Below, in pieces: positions 43,878 to 53,313 of a stretch of 64,000 nucleotides of DNA. Origin of the DNA: Campanula takesimana (Eukaryota > Streptophyta > Magnoliopsida > Asterales > Campanulaceae); assembly GCA_026119855.1 (NCBI GenBank), contig JAOWBW010000112.1, positions 1,178,001 to 1,242,000 of the forward strand. Direction: 5' to 3'. Every line of letters begins with the position of its first letter. Position 1 is the first letter of the stretch. A program made the translations under genes and the position numbers. The notes below the pieces were generated by a model that saw only the letters and a list, made by a program, of their open reading frames with translations, was not told the DNA's origin and did no database searches.

Positions 43878-43916
<39 letters not shown>

Positions 43917-44419
43917 AAACTCATACTCACTTCATCTTCCTTGTTAATAAACCTAAACTTAAACCCTAGTTCAAACATTGTAACTATTAGGGTTTCAAAA
44001 TAATCAATTCATGATGATCATAGCTTAATGGAAAGGTGGAGAAGATAGAGATTATTAGGTCGATTACCTCCGATGAACGCGACCACCCCTTTTCTTTCTT
44101 TTCTTTTCTGTTCTCTGATCTCTCTCTCTGTGCGATCTCTCTCTCTCTGCGGTCTCTATCTCTCTGATCGCCGCCCCCTCTCCCTATTTCCCGTTCTTTT
44201 CTTTGCGGTGAGAAAATAATAGGTTTTTAGGGATTATAAAAGGGTATTTATAATAAAAGGGTTTTTGATTTCCTAATTAAAAAGTTACAATAACCTATTG
44301 GGCTTCTATTTACAAAAGCCCGAAATAACCCAATACTTACTCTTAATTACTGAGCCCAAAATTTAATTAAATAGAGTTCACAATTAAAATAATAAGAAGA
44401 AATTAGGCCGGGTATTACA
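42196..44419 (-). repeat. 5' LTR (2,224 bp) of the minus-strand chromovirus
   Basis: Near-perfect copy of 34411-36631. Visible differences: T/G at about 42494, G/T at about 42632, T/G at about 42755, a shorter (AT)n and an additional TTTTC. Confidence 0.95.
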
Positions 44420-44424
44420 ACTAG

Positions 44425-44436
44425 TGACTGTCCGTT

Positions 44437-44467
<31 letters not shown>

Positions 44468-45304
44468 CTGTTAGTAATATTAAAATGTGAAACAATTGAA
44501 CTTTTCAAAAAAATAATAATTGTCAAGAGAGAAAATGTCAACTAATTCTCACAAATTTATACAGCAACTTGAGAGCATTGACGTAAAAATTGAGTCGTTG
44601 TAATTAGGAAGTCAACACCTTGGTCATGGTCGTATTTGTACAGCGCCTCTCAATTTCCTCCACGGTCTATGGATCCTTAGTTATTATCAGCTAGATTACA
44701 TAGATACAAATACATGATTATATAAAATTTATAAGGGTTTACGCTGTTTTTAGTCTTTTTATTTTCTCAAAAAAAAATAAAAAATTTAGAGTTTGATTTT
44801 CTTTTATACATTATAAAAAAAAGAAATTATTTTTTTGCTTTCTCAAGTAGGGTCGTGTTTTTTTTTTTTTTTTTAGAAAAGGAATTGAATCCTAACTAGT
44901 TAGGCTTTACTTTCCCATTGAACCATTCATTTAGAGGAACTTTCTACTGTGAGTTGATTAGGGTGGTCGGGATTGAATAGTGTGCATTCAGAATGAATAT
45001 GTCATAAAATAAAAAATATTTACATTTTATGTTCATAACAAATGATTCGTTTTATTTTAAAATAATATTTTTTTCATTTTTTAAATAGGTGTTAGGAATT
45101 TGAAGAATAAAGAGAGTGAAATAGAGAAAATAAATAAAAATTGTTATGAGTATGACAAGTAAATCTTATAAATAAAGAAATACTATTCTATATTAAAAAA
45201 TGAGACATTTTATAATTTTTGTGCTTATAAAATTGCATACTAGTCATAATTGTGACGGTTTAAATTAGCCAGTAATTAAATAAACGACAAGTGAAAAGAC
45301 ATCT
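44425..45304. other. AT-rich intergenic DNA; end duplicated near 48.5 kb
   Basis: A long poly-T at 44437-44467 and no gene. The last ~80 bp (45228-45309: AATTGTGACGGTTTAAAT...GAAAAGACATCTATA) recur at 48476-48553. Confidence 0.65.
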
Positions 45305-46082
45305 ATATTTATTAGGGATGACAATTTTACCGAATCCGATCCGTATCCGAGACAATCCGACCGGGGATGGGTGGGTTTGGTAATACATTTTTAAAATCCG
45401 GCGGGTTTGGATACGGGTTCGGTATCTGTCCGAGATCCGCCCGTATCCGACCCGTATACAATCCGGGGTGGCTATTTACTATTTTACCCTTATGTCAAAT
45501 TATAATTACAACCCACCCTTGTTTAAATAGGTGTCACCGACTTTATCGACGACGACGACGCGATGATCCGGCCACCACCATTTCAAAATCACAAAAGCCC
45601 CAAAAGAAATCAACATCAACGTCCATCGAATCGAACGAAGAACTCGTCGATTATTACAACAAAATCAAATTCAAATGGGTTTGGGTTCAGAAGAAGGTAA
45701 GTAAACCAATTTCTCTTTTGCTTTCCCAAAATTGATTTCCAATTTTCTGTTACTATCAATTGAAAATTATCTGTTTTTTTCTTCGTTGGATTTTGAAGTT
45801 TAAACTTCGTTATGTTGATTGACACCCGGAAATGCTAATTGATTTGAAATAATTGCATTTATTTTGTTCTGTTATGATTGATGATCCAGATTTTTTTTTT
45901 TTTTTTTTTTGAAATTCGAATTTGTTATTCCAAAAATAAAAATTGGCGGATCTTCGGGCGGATACGGATTCGCCCCTATCCGGATACAGACGGATACGGA
46001 TACGGTCTAGGTAGCCTCGGGTCGGATACGGGTTTTGCAATATCCGGACCGTATCCGACCCGTTGCCATCCCTAATATTTAT
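45305..46082 (+). mobile_element. non-autonomous hAT element (45313-46074) with captured exon
   Basis: TSD ATATTTAT at 45305-45312 and 46075-46082. The ends TAGGGATGAC and GTTGCCATCCCTA and the CGGATACGG-rich arms show it is the same family as 29730-30589, in opposite orientation. The middle is unrelated to that copy and holds an exon-like segment. Confidence 0.88.
45553..45696 (+). pseudogene. captured exon-like fragment of an unidentified host gene
   Basis: An open frame (part of 45367-45735) reads DDPATTISKSQK, then a Ser/Thr-rich stretch, then ELVDYYNKIKFKWVWVQKK, followed exactly by a consensus 5' splice donor GTAAGT at 45697. This looks like a host exon with its donor, carried by the transposon. 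I cannot name the gene. The preceding residues come from the transposon terminus, so the true start of the captured part is uncertain. Confidence 0.5.
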
Positions 46083-46296
46083 AACCAGTGGCGGACCCAA
46101 ACAATTTATATGTAGGATTATCTAAGTGGGTGCACATTTTTTTTTGACAATGTCCAGAAGGAAGGAGGAAGTGGGTGCACAAAACTACCAAGCTTCGAAA
46201 TGAAATTATTGAAAAAAAGTTGTCTTTTGTGTAATAAGAACATATAGCCATCAGCTTAAAAATTTAGCACCATAACCACTGAACTAGAACAAACAA

Positions 46297-46782
46297 GTAC
46301 TGAGTCTGTCCCATTTCAAGAGTAAAAAAATAAGTGGGTTCAACAATTAAGAAAAATGTGATGTGTTGTGAGTGTTGATAGTTGGGTAGGAGAAAAAAGT
46401 GGGGTAAAGAAGAGTTAGTGGATAATTGTTGTGAGTATGACATGTAGGACCCACTTTCCATTTTAGGAATTCGACTCTTAAAATGGGATCTAGAACCGCT
46501 CCACCCAAGTTAGCTCCACCCAAGTTAGCTCCACCCCTCCACCCAATGGCTCAGATTGAGGCCACATATGAGAGCTCATCATCTGTGCGGCTAAGATGAT
46601 TTCAATTTTTTGTGGGTCCCATCGAGCTCGGCTACATCTCAACCGTTGGGTGTAGCTAAAATGAGGTGGCTTCAATCGGAACCATTGGGTGGAGCTAACT
46701 GCTCGGTGCAGCGGTTCAAAATCCCTTAAAATGTGACACCCTATTAGGAAATTTTTGACTATTAAAATGGGACGGAGGGAGC
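46297..46782. mobile_element. Stowaway-type MITE, interrupted
   Basis: Left end CTGAGTCTGTCCCATTT and right end AAATGGGACGGAGGGAG, flanked by TA on the left and GCA on the right. The two halves are separated by the MITE at 46488-46725. Confidence 0.65.
46488..46725. mobile_element. MITE with AACCGCTCCACCC ends, copy 2
   Basis: Same family and orientation as 31920-32153; the motif AAGTTAGCTCCACCC is duplicated at its left end. Confidence 0.75.
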
Positions 46783-46849
46783 ATTTGACTAAGTGAGTGC
46801 ACTTGCACTCTTATCCATATGTTTATGTCCGCCTCTGCTTATAACTGGC

Positions 46850-47235
46850 ACTCTTAAATATTATTAATGGTACAGTGGTATTACTTATTACAAACATGAC
46901 ACCACATGTAAAATTTTACTCCCCCGTCTCAGTTTAAAGTTCTTAGTTTGAATTTGTACGTTTATTAAAGAATCAGGCAAACTTAAATCAAGAATATTAG
47001 TTAAAGAAAAACTTTTCCTAGAACCTACTCTAGGTAGTACGGAGTATGTTTACATGATTGATTTAAATATGATTTTTGTCATATTTTTTAAGGTAAACAC
47101 ATAAAAGTTAAAAGATAACACTTCACAAAGATCGGAGCCTCATCTGGTACAATGTTTGCGAATTGATTAACATACAAAATATAGAAATACCCTGAATCAA
47201 ATGTCCATTGAATGTTCTTCTAAAGCATGACTTGG
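46850..47235. other. intergenic DNA with an eroded Stowaway end, no gene
   Basis: TACTCCCCCGTCTCAGTTTAAAG near 46918 resembles a Stowaway terminus without a visible partner. Confidence 0.45.
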
Positions 47236-47325
47236 GGCGCACACAGGGCCGGCCCAAGGGGGGGGGGGCAGGTGGGGCGCCCGCCCAGGGCCCTTGCCGG
47301 GAGAGGGTCCCAAATTTTTTATAGC

Positions 47326-47409
<84 letters not shown>

Positions 47410-48250
47410 CTTTATTATGAAAAAAAAAACAAAATTATCACTAATTCTTTCTTAAAGAAATTAAAGAAAATCAGCCGACACATTTTATTAGTTCATTTTT
47501 AAGCAAAAGAGGCCCCAAGAAAAAAAAAACACAAAAAAAGCCTATTTTATTTGAGAAAAAAATCAACCAAGGACAACTACATATTGGGGCCTTCATATTC
47601 CCTCATTCATATTATATTTGAGCCCTCATACTTTTGGGGCCTTCATATTCCCTTATTTTAGTAACTCAAAGAAATTATTTTTTTCTTGTGACAAATTTAA
47701 GTAGAAATGAAAACATCTTTGTAAGACATAGATATGTATAATCTTCTTTGGAGGAATTTTTTTAGTCCTCATATTATTATTATATTATTTTATTTTTGGT
47801 GAACATAATTTAATCTTATCTTTTGCAAGAGTTTTTAAGACACTTTTATATATTTATTTAATATGTTCTTTTGCAAATTTTGGGACGTTATATGTATATT
47901 TTTTCCATCATGTTTTTGTTGTACATATTTTTTTCCTTTTATAATTTTACTGGGTTTTATATATTTTCTTACTATTTTTTATGATAAAATTTTTTAGGTT
48001 TGATTATAACCTTTAATTTATCTGTTATTATGCTAATTTCAATCATTTGATCTAACAATTATTTTATACTTAAATACAAATTTAAAGTACAAGTTAACAC
48101 AAAAAAATAATTCTGCTAGTAAAAAACAGGAGTTTTGAAGGAGAAAAAAAAAGTTTATAAAAGACCATTAATTGTTTCAAAAAGAGAAAGGGCCCTTCAT
48201 TGGACCTCGCCCAGGGCCCCCAAAAAGCTAGGAACGGCCCTGGGCGCACA
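47236..48250. mobile_element. non-autonomous hAT element (47244-48242)
   Basis: Perfect 8-bp TSD GGCGCACA at 47236-47243 and 48243-48250. Ends CAGGGCCGGCCC and GGAACGGCCCTG. The 999-bp AT-rich body includes a (TA)n(TG)n microsatellite at 47331-47408. No coding capacity; the ORF at 47227-47502 is microsatellite translation. Confidence 0.88.
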
Positions 48251-48360
48251 AATGATTATCCAAGTATAATTTGGACACTGCCAAACATTGACTTTCACAA
48301 AATTTCTACAACAGTATGATTGGGCTTTGAGGACGCAATAAATGAAAGCATTTGGGTCGA

Positions 48361-48465
48361 TTTTTTTTTTTTTTGACCATGTCCACGCCACAAGGCGGCG
48401 AGGAGAGAGATCGAACCCTAGCGTTTACTGAGGGAGAGACTTGGTTTTACCACTAGTCCACTATT
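48361..48465 (-). mobile_element. tRNA-derived SINE
   Basis: Reading the minus strand: box A TAGTGGTAAAACC, about 30 bases, box B GGTTCGATCTC, a short body, and a terminal poly-A (poly-T on the plus strand at 48361-48374). This is the layout of a short plant SINE. No clear TSD found. Confidence 0.65.
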
Positions 48466-48475
48466 TTTGTCAATT

Positions 48476-48553
48476 AAAATTGCATAACAGTCATAATTGT
48501 GACGGTTTAAATAAGTTTGTCATTAAATGAACAGCACATGAAAAGACATCTAT
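48476..48553. repeat. ~80-bp segment duplicated from/with 45228-45309
   Basis: Shares ATAATTGTGACGGTTTAAAT and GAAAAGACATCTATA with 45228-45309 in the same orientation; the middle is diverged. Confidence 0.75.
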
Positions 48554-48907
48554 ACCCCTGAAATTCGACAGCTTGGCATGCCGTCTTGATCTTGATTAGT
48601 TTTTTTTTTTTTTTTGAAAGCAACTTGATCTTGATTATTGATGTAGTACTTCCTTGCATGTGAGCAGTTTCTGAAATGGTCCAGTCAATATATCTCAATA
48701 ATTGTATACTTAAGTCAGTCCAACAATTAAAATAAAGTCAAGATTCTCTACAATTAAATTCAGCTACAAATGCGTTAAAAAAAATAATAATAATAATTCA
48801 ACTACAGATGAAAGATAAATAGCCAACCATTTCCCTTCCAGTCCACTTCAACCCCAACATCTTCCATATACTTCTCTTCATCACTTTTCTCTCAGACATT
48901 TCATCGA
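48554..48907 (+). promoter_or_regulatory. upstream region of the FAD2-like gene
   Basis: Unique sequence between the duplicated segment and the start codon. A TATA-like GATAAATAG occurs at about 48813, some 95 bases before the ATG, followed by a C/T-rich leader. FAD2 genes commonly have a 5' UTR intron; I cannot confirm one here. Confidence 0.4.
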
Positions 48908-50047
48908 ATGGGTGGCGGTGGCCGCATGTCAACTCCCTCCGACGGAGCCAAATCCGTCATGAAACGCCAACCGGTGACAACACCACCCTTCACCCTCCGT
49001 GAAGTCAAGAAAGCAATCCCGCCCCACTGTTTCAACCGCCCACTTCTCAAATCCTTCTCCTATGTCATCCAAGACGCCGCCATAGTCGCCGCCCTCTATT
49101 ACATCGCCACCACTTTCATCCCCTTAATCCCATCTCCATACTCTTACTTAGCTTGGACCCTTTACTGGTTCTTCCAAGGCTGCACCTTTTCCGGCCTCTG
49201 GGTCATCGGCCATGACTGTGGCCACCATGCCTTCAGTGATTACCAACTCATCGACGACACCGTCGGATTCTTCCTCCACTCTGTTCTAATCACACCTTAC
49301 TTCTCGTTCAAATACAGCCACCGTACCCACCACTCCAACACCAATTCAATCGAAAACGACCAAATTTACCTCCCGTCTCGAAAAGACGGAGTCAAATTGA
49401 TCACTAAAATCCTTAACAACCCGCCCGGCCGCCTCTTGATGCTCGCCTTCTGGCTCGTACTCGGCTACCCTTTTTACCTCTACACAAACTTCAGCGGTAA
49501 AAAATACGAGCGTTTCACTAACCATTTTGACGCATACGGTCCGATGTTCAACCGTCGCGAGCGGTTCCAGGTCATTTTATCTGATCTGGGCGTGCTCGCG
49601 GTCAACTATGCAATTAATGTGCTAGTGGGCACAAAAGGGTTCACATGGGTCATGTCAATTTACGGAATCCCATTACTTTTATCGAGTTTCTTTTTTACTG
49701 TCATCACTTACTTAAACCACACTCATCCATCTGTCCCATTTTACGACTCGAGCGAATGGGACTGGTTGAGGGGAGCGCTATGCACGATTGATAGAGATTA
49801 CGGGTTTTTGAATAAGGTGTTTCATGATAATCCCCCAACTCATGTTTTGCACCATTTGGTGCCGACAATTCCGCATTATCACGCGTTGGAGGCTACGGCT
49901 GCGGTCCGGCCGGTTTTAGGGGAGTTTTATAAGAAAGATGAGACACCGATGTTGAAGGCGATTTGGAGAGAGACTAAGGAGTGTATGTTTGTTGAGCCTG
50001 ATGAGACCGGTGATAACAAAGGTATATTGTGGTTCCGTAAATTTTAA
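48908..50047 (+). CDS. FAD2: divergent FAD2-type fatty acid desaturase (omega-6/delta-12 family)
   Basis: Intact single-exon gene of 379 residues, the usual FAD2 length. It starts MGGGGRM, close to the canonical MGAGGRM. Three histidine boxes bind the di-iron centre: H102-D-C-G-H-H107, H138-R-T-H-H142 and H312-V-L-H-H316. Hydrophobic segments around 53-100, 176-195 and 224-269 fit the multi-pass ER membrane topology. The C-terminus WFRKF fits the aromatic ER-retrieval signal. Canonical oleate desaturases have HECGHH, HRRHH and HVAHH followed by LFSTMPHY; here these are HDCGHH, HRTHH and HVLHH followed by LVPTIPHY. Such changes are seen in divergent FAD2 acetylenases, epoxygenases and conjugases. 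The enzyme would act on phosphatidylcholine-bound oleate or linoleate with cytochrome b5 as electron donor; the product cannot be told from sequence alone. It is the only intact host gene in the window, hemmed in by transposons on both sides. Confidence 0.95.
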   Translation: MGGGGRMSTPSDGAKSVMKRQPVTTPPFTLREVKKAIPPHCFNRPLLKSFSYVIQDAAIVAALYYIATTFIPLIPSPYSYLAWTLYWFFQGCTFSGLWVIGHDCGHHAFSDYQLIDDTVGFFLHSVLITPYFSFKYSHRTHHSNTNSIENDQIYLPSRKDGVKLITKILNNPPGRLLMLAFWLVLGYPFYLYTNFSGKKYERFTNHFDAYGPMFNRRERFQVILSDLGVLAVNYAINVLVGTKGFTWVMSIYGIPLLLSSFFFTVITYLNHTHPSVPFYDSSEWDWLRGALCTIDRDYGFLNKVFHDNPPTHVLHHLVPTIPHYHALEATAAVRPVLGEFYKKDETPMLKAIWRETKECMFVEPDETGDNKGILWFRKF

Positions 50048-50347
50048 GAATGCATGCGGTCCGGCGATGCTTTTATACTTCATTTTGTTGTCTTAATTAT
50101 TAGGGTTTTTATATGTCTGAAAGAATGTGTATAACTTATGTAGGATTTTTGCTCTGTTACTAAATGTTGAAATTGAAGAAATAAATATGTTAAATGTTGC
50201 CTGTTCAAATTCAATGTGTTTTAGTTCACATGAAGGTAATTGATATTCAGGACATTGTCTAACTAAATTTCTGTTGTCATATCTCTTCTTTCAATCTCTA
50301 TATATTGGCCTATTAAGATTTATTTGACCTATTAGATACTCAAGGGA
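50048..50347 (+). other. 3' flank of the FAD2-like gene
   Basis: Likely 3' UTR. An AATAAA-like GAAATAAATATG near 50178 may be the polyadenylation signal. Confidence 0.5.
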
Positions 50348-50500
50348 GTTTTGTGTGAGACGGTCTTACACATGAGACGGATTTCGACGAGAGAAGAGAC
50401 GAGAGAAGAAATGTTCTTGCCCCGCCTCGCCCATAAAGGGAAAATCATTTACTCTCTCAACGAGATCCGTCTCATGTATGAGACCGTTTCACACAAGTTT
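50348..50500. mobile_element. small MITE with GAGACGGTCT/AGACCGTTTC ends, intact copy
   Basis: Left arm TTTTGTGTGAGACGGTCTT and right arm with AGACCGTTTCACACAAG are inverted repeats; each is followed inward by CATGAGACGGAT and its complement. It is the intact relative of the split copy around 33045-34360. Confidence 0.75.
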
Positions 50501-50879
50501 TTGTGGTTTTTGTCTTAGAATGCACATTTACATTTTATGAAGCCTTAAAATATAATACTGTGGTGAAAAAACTTGTCTATCGTGGGACTTGAACGCACTG
50601 TCGGGATTGTAGACAAAATAGAGGACTATGAGCAAGGGGAAAAAAGAAGAGCAAAAAGGCTTTGGGAAAAAAGAAGAGCAAAGAGAGTGTGTGCATAAAA
50701 AATAAAGAGGCATTTACCATTTAGTCCCTCAACAAAATGAAAATTACCACTTAGGACAAGGAATTTGTAATATTATCACCTAGTTCAAGGGTTATTAAAA
50801 GGACACTCATGCCCTTAACAAATAATGAAGAATTACATTAATTCCACTCCCTCCATCATTTCACTTTCTCTCTCCAACC

Positions 50880-51200
50880 ACCATGACCACCTTTGACCAC
50901 CCATCCCAACCACCTCCGACCTTTTCCGACAACCGCCTCCGGCGACCGTTTTCCGGCATCCACCTCCGTCAACTATTTTTCGGCGCCATTTTCCGGCGAC
51001 CACCTCCGGCGACTATTTTTCGGCGGCCACCTCCGGCCACCATTTCCCGGCGACCACCTTCGGCCACCATTTTTCGGCGACCACCTCTGTCAACTATATT
51101 TCGGCGCCATTTTCTCGGGACCACCTCCAGCGACCTTTCCGGCCACCATTTTCCAGCGACCACATACGTCGACTATTTTTCCGGCTACCACCATCTCCAG
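50880..51200. repeat. CCACCTCCGGCGAC-type repeats
   Basis: About ten variants of TTTTTCGGCG(A/C)CCACCTCCGGC(G/C)AC. Translations on either strand give His/Pro/Arg or Gly/Arg repeats and are artefacts. Related words occur in opposite orientation at 52660-52830. Confidence 0.75.
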
Positions 51201-51204
51201 TGAT

Positions 51205-51570
51205 CAAACAACTGAGAACTTATCAGTTAGTTCTCAGTTGTCAACTAAACAACTCTGGCGACAACCTCCGGCGACCAAACAACTGTGAACTAATCAGTAA
51301 GTTCACAGTTGTCAACTAAACTACTAAGAACACGATCGACTCCAGCGACCAAACAACTGTGAACTAATCAGTAAGTTCATAGTTGTCAACTGAACTACTA
51401 AGAGCACGATCGACTCTGGGACCAAACAACTGTGAACTAATCAGTAAGTTCACAGTTGTCAACTAAACTACTAAGAACACGATCGACTCCGGGACCAAAC
51501 AACTGTGAACTAATCAGTAAGTTCACAGTTGTCAACTAAATTACTAAGAACACGATCGAGTTCACAGTTG
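51205..51570. repeat. tandem array of five hairpin units, period ~73 bp
   Basis: Each unit holds CAACTGTGAACT, a loop AATCAGTA, then AGTTCACAGTTG, followed by TCAACTAAACTACTAAGAAC-like spacer. Hairpins are near 51209-51240, 51280-51310, 51355-51385, 51427-51457 and 51500-51531. The first unit has CAACTGAGAACT paired with AGTTCTCAGTTG, a compensated change in both arms. Confidence 0.9.
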
Positions 51571-52010
51571 TTGCAGAACAAGTTTACAGTTATTCCAAGA
51601 ACAAATTCACATTTTTCAAAAAAAAAAAATACTATTTTTTTCAAGAACAAGTTCACAGTTGTAAGTTCGCAATTGTAAGATCGCAATTGTAAGTTCACAA
51701 TTGTAAGTTCACAATTGTAAGTTAGCAATTGTAATTCGCAATTGTTCCAAGAACAAGTGTGAACTTGTTCCAAAAACAAGTTCGCAATTGTAAAATCGTA
51801 ATTGTAAAATCGCAATTGTAAGTTCGCAATTGTTCCAATAACAAGTTCGCACTTCAAAAACAAGTTCGCAATTGTAAGTTTCAAAAACAAGTTCACAGTT
51901 GGTTCCAAAAACAAGTTCCAAGAACAAAGTTCACTGTTTTCAAGAACAAGTTCACGCTTGTTCTAATAACAAGTCTACAATTGTTCCAAGAACACGTTCA
52001 TTATTGTTTT
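51571..52010. repeat. GTTC(A/G)CAATTGTAA short tandem repeat
   Basis: Irregular ~14-17-bp units (AAGTTCGCAATTGTAA, AAGTTCACAGTTGT, AAGAACAAGTTC) continue from the hairpin array. ORFs here (51510-51927, minus) are repeat translations. Confidence 0.8.
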
Positions 52011-52650
52011 TAGAAAACACTGCACAATTGTTCCACGGCGAGCTACAGTAATACAAATTCAAATTATTTTCAAAGCTACATATCACTAATGTCCTGTGTT
52101 CACTGCCTCAAATATGCAGAAAATGGTTAGGCCAATATCAAAGTAGCCACCGATAATCATAAGACATACTAGCACATCGAAATTTGAATCAACTCATCAA
52201 GTCAGCTAAGGCATATGCATAACTTCAAATTTCATGGTGAAATCAAAATTAAAAAAATTAACATGCTATTTGAACACAGAATTACATATAAAACAAAACA
52301 AAAATTAAAATAGAACATTTTGTAGAGAGAGAGAGAAAATGGCCTGGTCTTCCAAACGCCAGAAGACGGCAATGGCTGGCAGAATTTTAGGAGAATAATG
52401 GCAGCCCGTTCCATCTTTGTTGGTGGCGATTTTTACGCCATTAGCTCTGTCTGCTCGAGGCACATACGTCGATAGTGTTCTTTTTCTCGTCGGAGTTTTG
52501 CCGACGATTGGGGAGAAGAGAGAGAAAGTAGATCGCCGGGAAATATAACTAGATCTGGTTTGTTTATCGGAGAAGATGACCTACGACGAGCAGATCTTGG
52601 CCGATCGGTGTACAGAGAGCTTTTTTGACGGAAAGAGGCGGATGATGGCA
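52011..52650. other. unique interior of the second Mutator-like element
   Basis: Low-GC then moderate-GC sequence between the repeats. The minus-strand frame 52651-52433 (RREKEHYRRMCLEQTEL) is plausible protein-like sequence, perhaps a captured fragment, but I do not recognise it. Confidence 0.35.
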
Positions 52651-53149
52651 TGGGGGTTGCCGGAGGTGATGGATCAGAGAGGGCTGCCGGAGGTGATGGG
52701 TGGGAGTGGGTCGCCAGAGAGATTGGGGAGGGGGTCCCCGGAGTTGTGGGAGGGGAGGGGAGAGGTCGTCGGAGTTCGTCAGAGGGCAGAGGTCACCGGA
52801 TGGGTGAGGTCGCCGGATGTTGGGGAGGGGAGAGAGAAAGTAGAGAGAGAGAGAGTGCGTGACTGTGTCGTGTGGGAGAGGAGGGGGTGGGTTTTGTTTG
52901 GATTAGGGGTAGTTTTGGCATTTTTAAATATTATAAATGGGCTGAGGGATTTTATGGTTAATTTATTTCTGGTGTAGGATTAGATGGTAGTTTTGATTAT
53001 TGTATGTCTTAAATAGTAGTTTGGGTTAGGATTTTGGACTAGGTGGTAATAATCTCAAAAATAAATGGGGTAGTGGGAGTATATCTTTAAATTGCTTATA
53101 AATACTAAAAGAAAAATCATATTTTTTTCTATTAAATTTGAGAATTCAA

Positions 53150-53194
53150 TGGGTGCATCACCACCCATAGTTGTGAGGGTGGATCCGCCTCTGG
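53150..53194. mobile_element. terminal fragment of a CAGNGGCGGA-family hAT element
   Basis: Ends GGATCCGCCTCTG, matching the right end of the elements at 22142 and 46086. No left end seen. Confidence 0.45.
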
Positions 53195-53313
53195 GGCACG
53201 ACCGTGCCAAAATAAGACGAGCGACCGTGCCGTGGGGCAGATTTGGTTGCCTTTATTTGCTCAGGATTCTTTTCTTGGATGGCAAGTAAGTTTCTTCTAG
53301 GTTTTTGTTTGTA

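Larger units (their letters stand above)
34411..44419 (-). mobile_element. Ty3/gypsy chromovirus with nearly identical LTRs
   Basis: LTRs at 34411-36631 and 42196-44419 and TSD ACTAG at 34406-34410 and 44420-44424. The element reads on the minus strand: primer-binding site 42181-42195, gag ~41430-40160, protease, RT, RNase H, integrase and a chromodomain-like C-terminus ending near 36677, then the purine tract. The LTRs differ by about three substitutions plus length changes in an AT run and a TTTTC repeat, implying recent insertion, yet pol is interrupted many times. Confidence 0.95.
46079..46845. mobile_element. hAT element (46086-46837) of the CAGNGGCGGA family, with nested MITEs
   Basis: Ends CAGTGGCGGACC and GTCCGCCTCTG. 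The flanking TTTATAAC/CTTATAAC agree at 7 of 8 positions. It contains a Stowaway-type MITE (about 46297-46782), which itself contains the AACCGCTCCACCC MITE copy 2. A tRNA-like box A, TAGTTCAGTGG, lies on the minus strand at 46276-46286. Confidence 0.75.
50698..53065. mobile_element. second Mutator-like element (50707-53056), non-autonomous
   Basis: 9-bp TSD AAAAATAAA at 50698-50706 and 53057-53065. The termini GAGGCATTTACCATTTAGTC and GAGATTATTACCACCTAGTC (right end read on the minus strand) agree at about two-thirds of positions, and the flanking AT-rich then CT-rich then CCGGCGACC-rich organisation is mirrored at both ends. No transposase. The TSD is A-rich, so its evidential weight is limited. 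Minus-strand ORF 52433-52651 is unrecognised. Confidence 0.6.

Noticed and set aside
47227..47502. 91-aa ORF with Tyr-Ile and Cys-Val repeats
   Set aside because: Translation of the (TA)n(TG)n microsatellite.
50883..51288. Two overlapping His/Pro/Arg-rich ORFs resembling a repeat protein
   Set aside because: Overlapping frames of the CCACCTCCGGCGAC repeat inside a transposon; no start context or domain.
51510..51927. Minus-strand ORFs with Asn-Cys-Glu-Leu repeats
   Set aside because: Repeat translation of the GTTCGCAATTGTAA array.
52433..52977. ORFs on both strands at the right side of the second Mutator-like element
   Set aside because: The plus-strand ones are Gly/Glu/Arg-rich low complexity; the minus-strand one is protein-like but not recognised, so it is mentioned only as a possible fragment.
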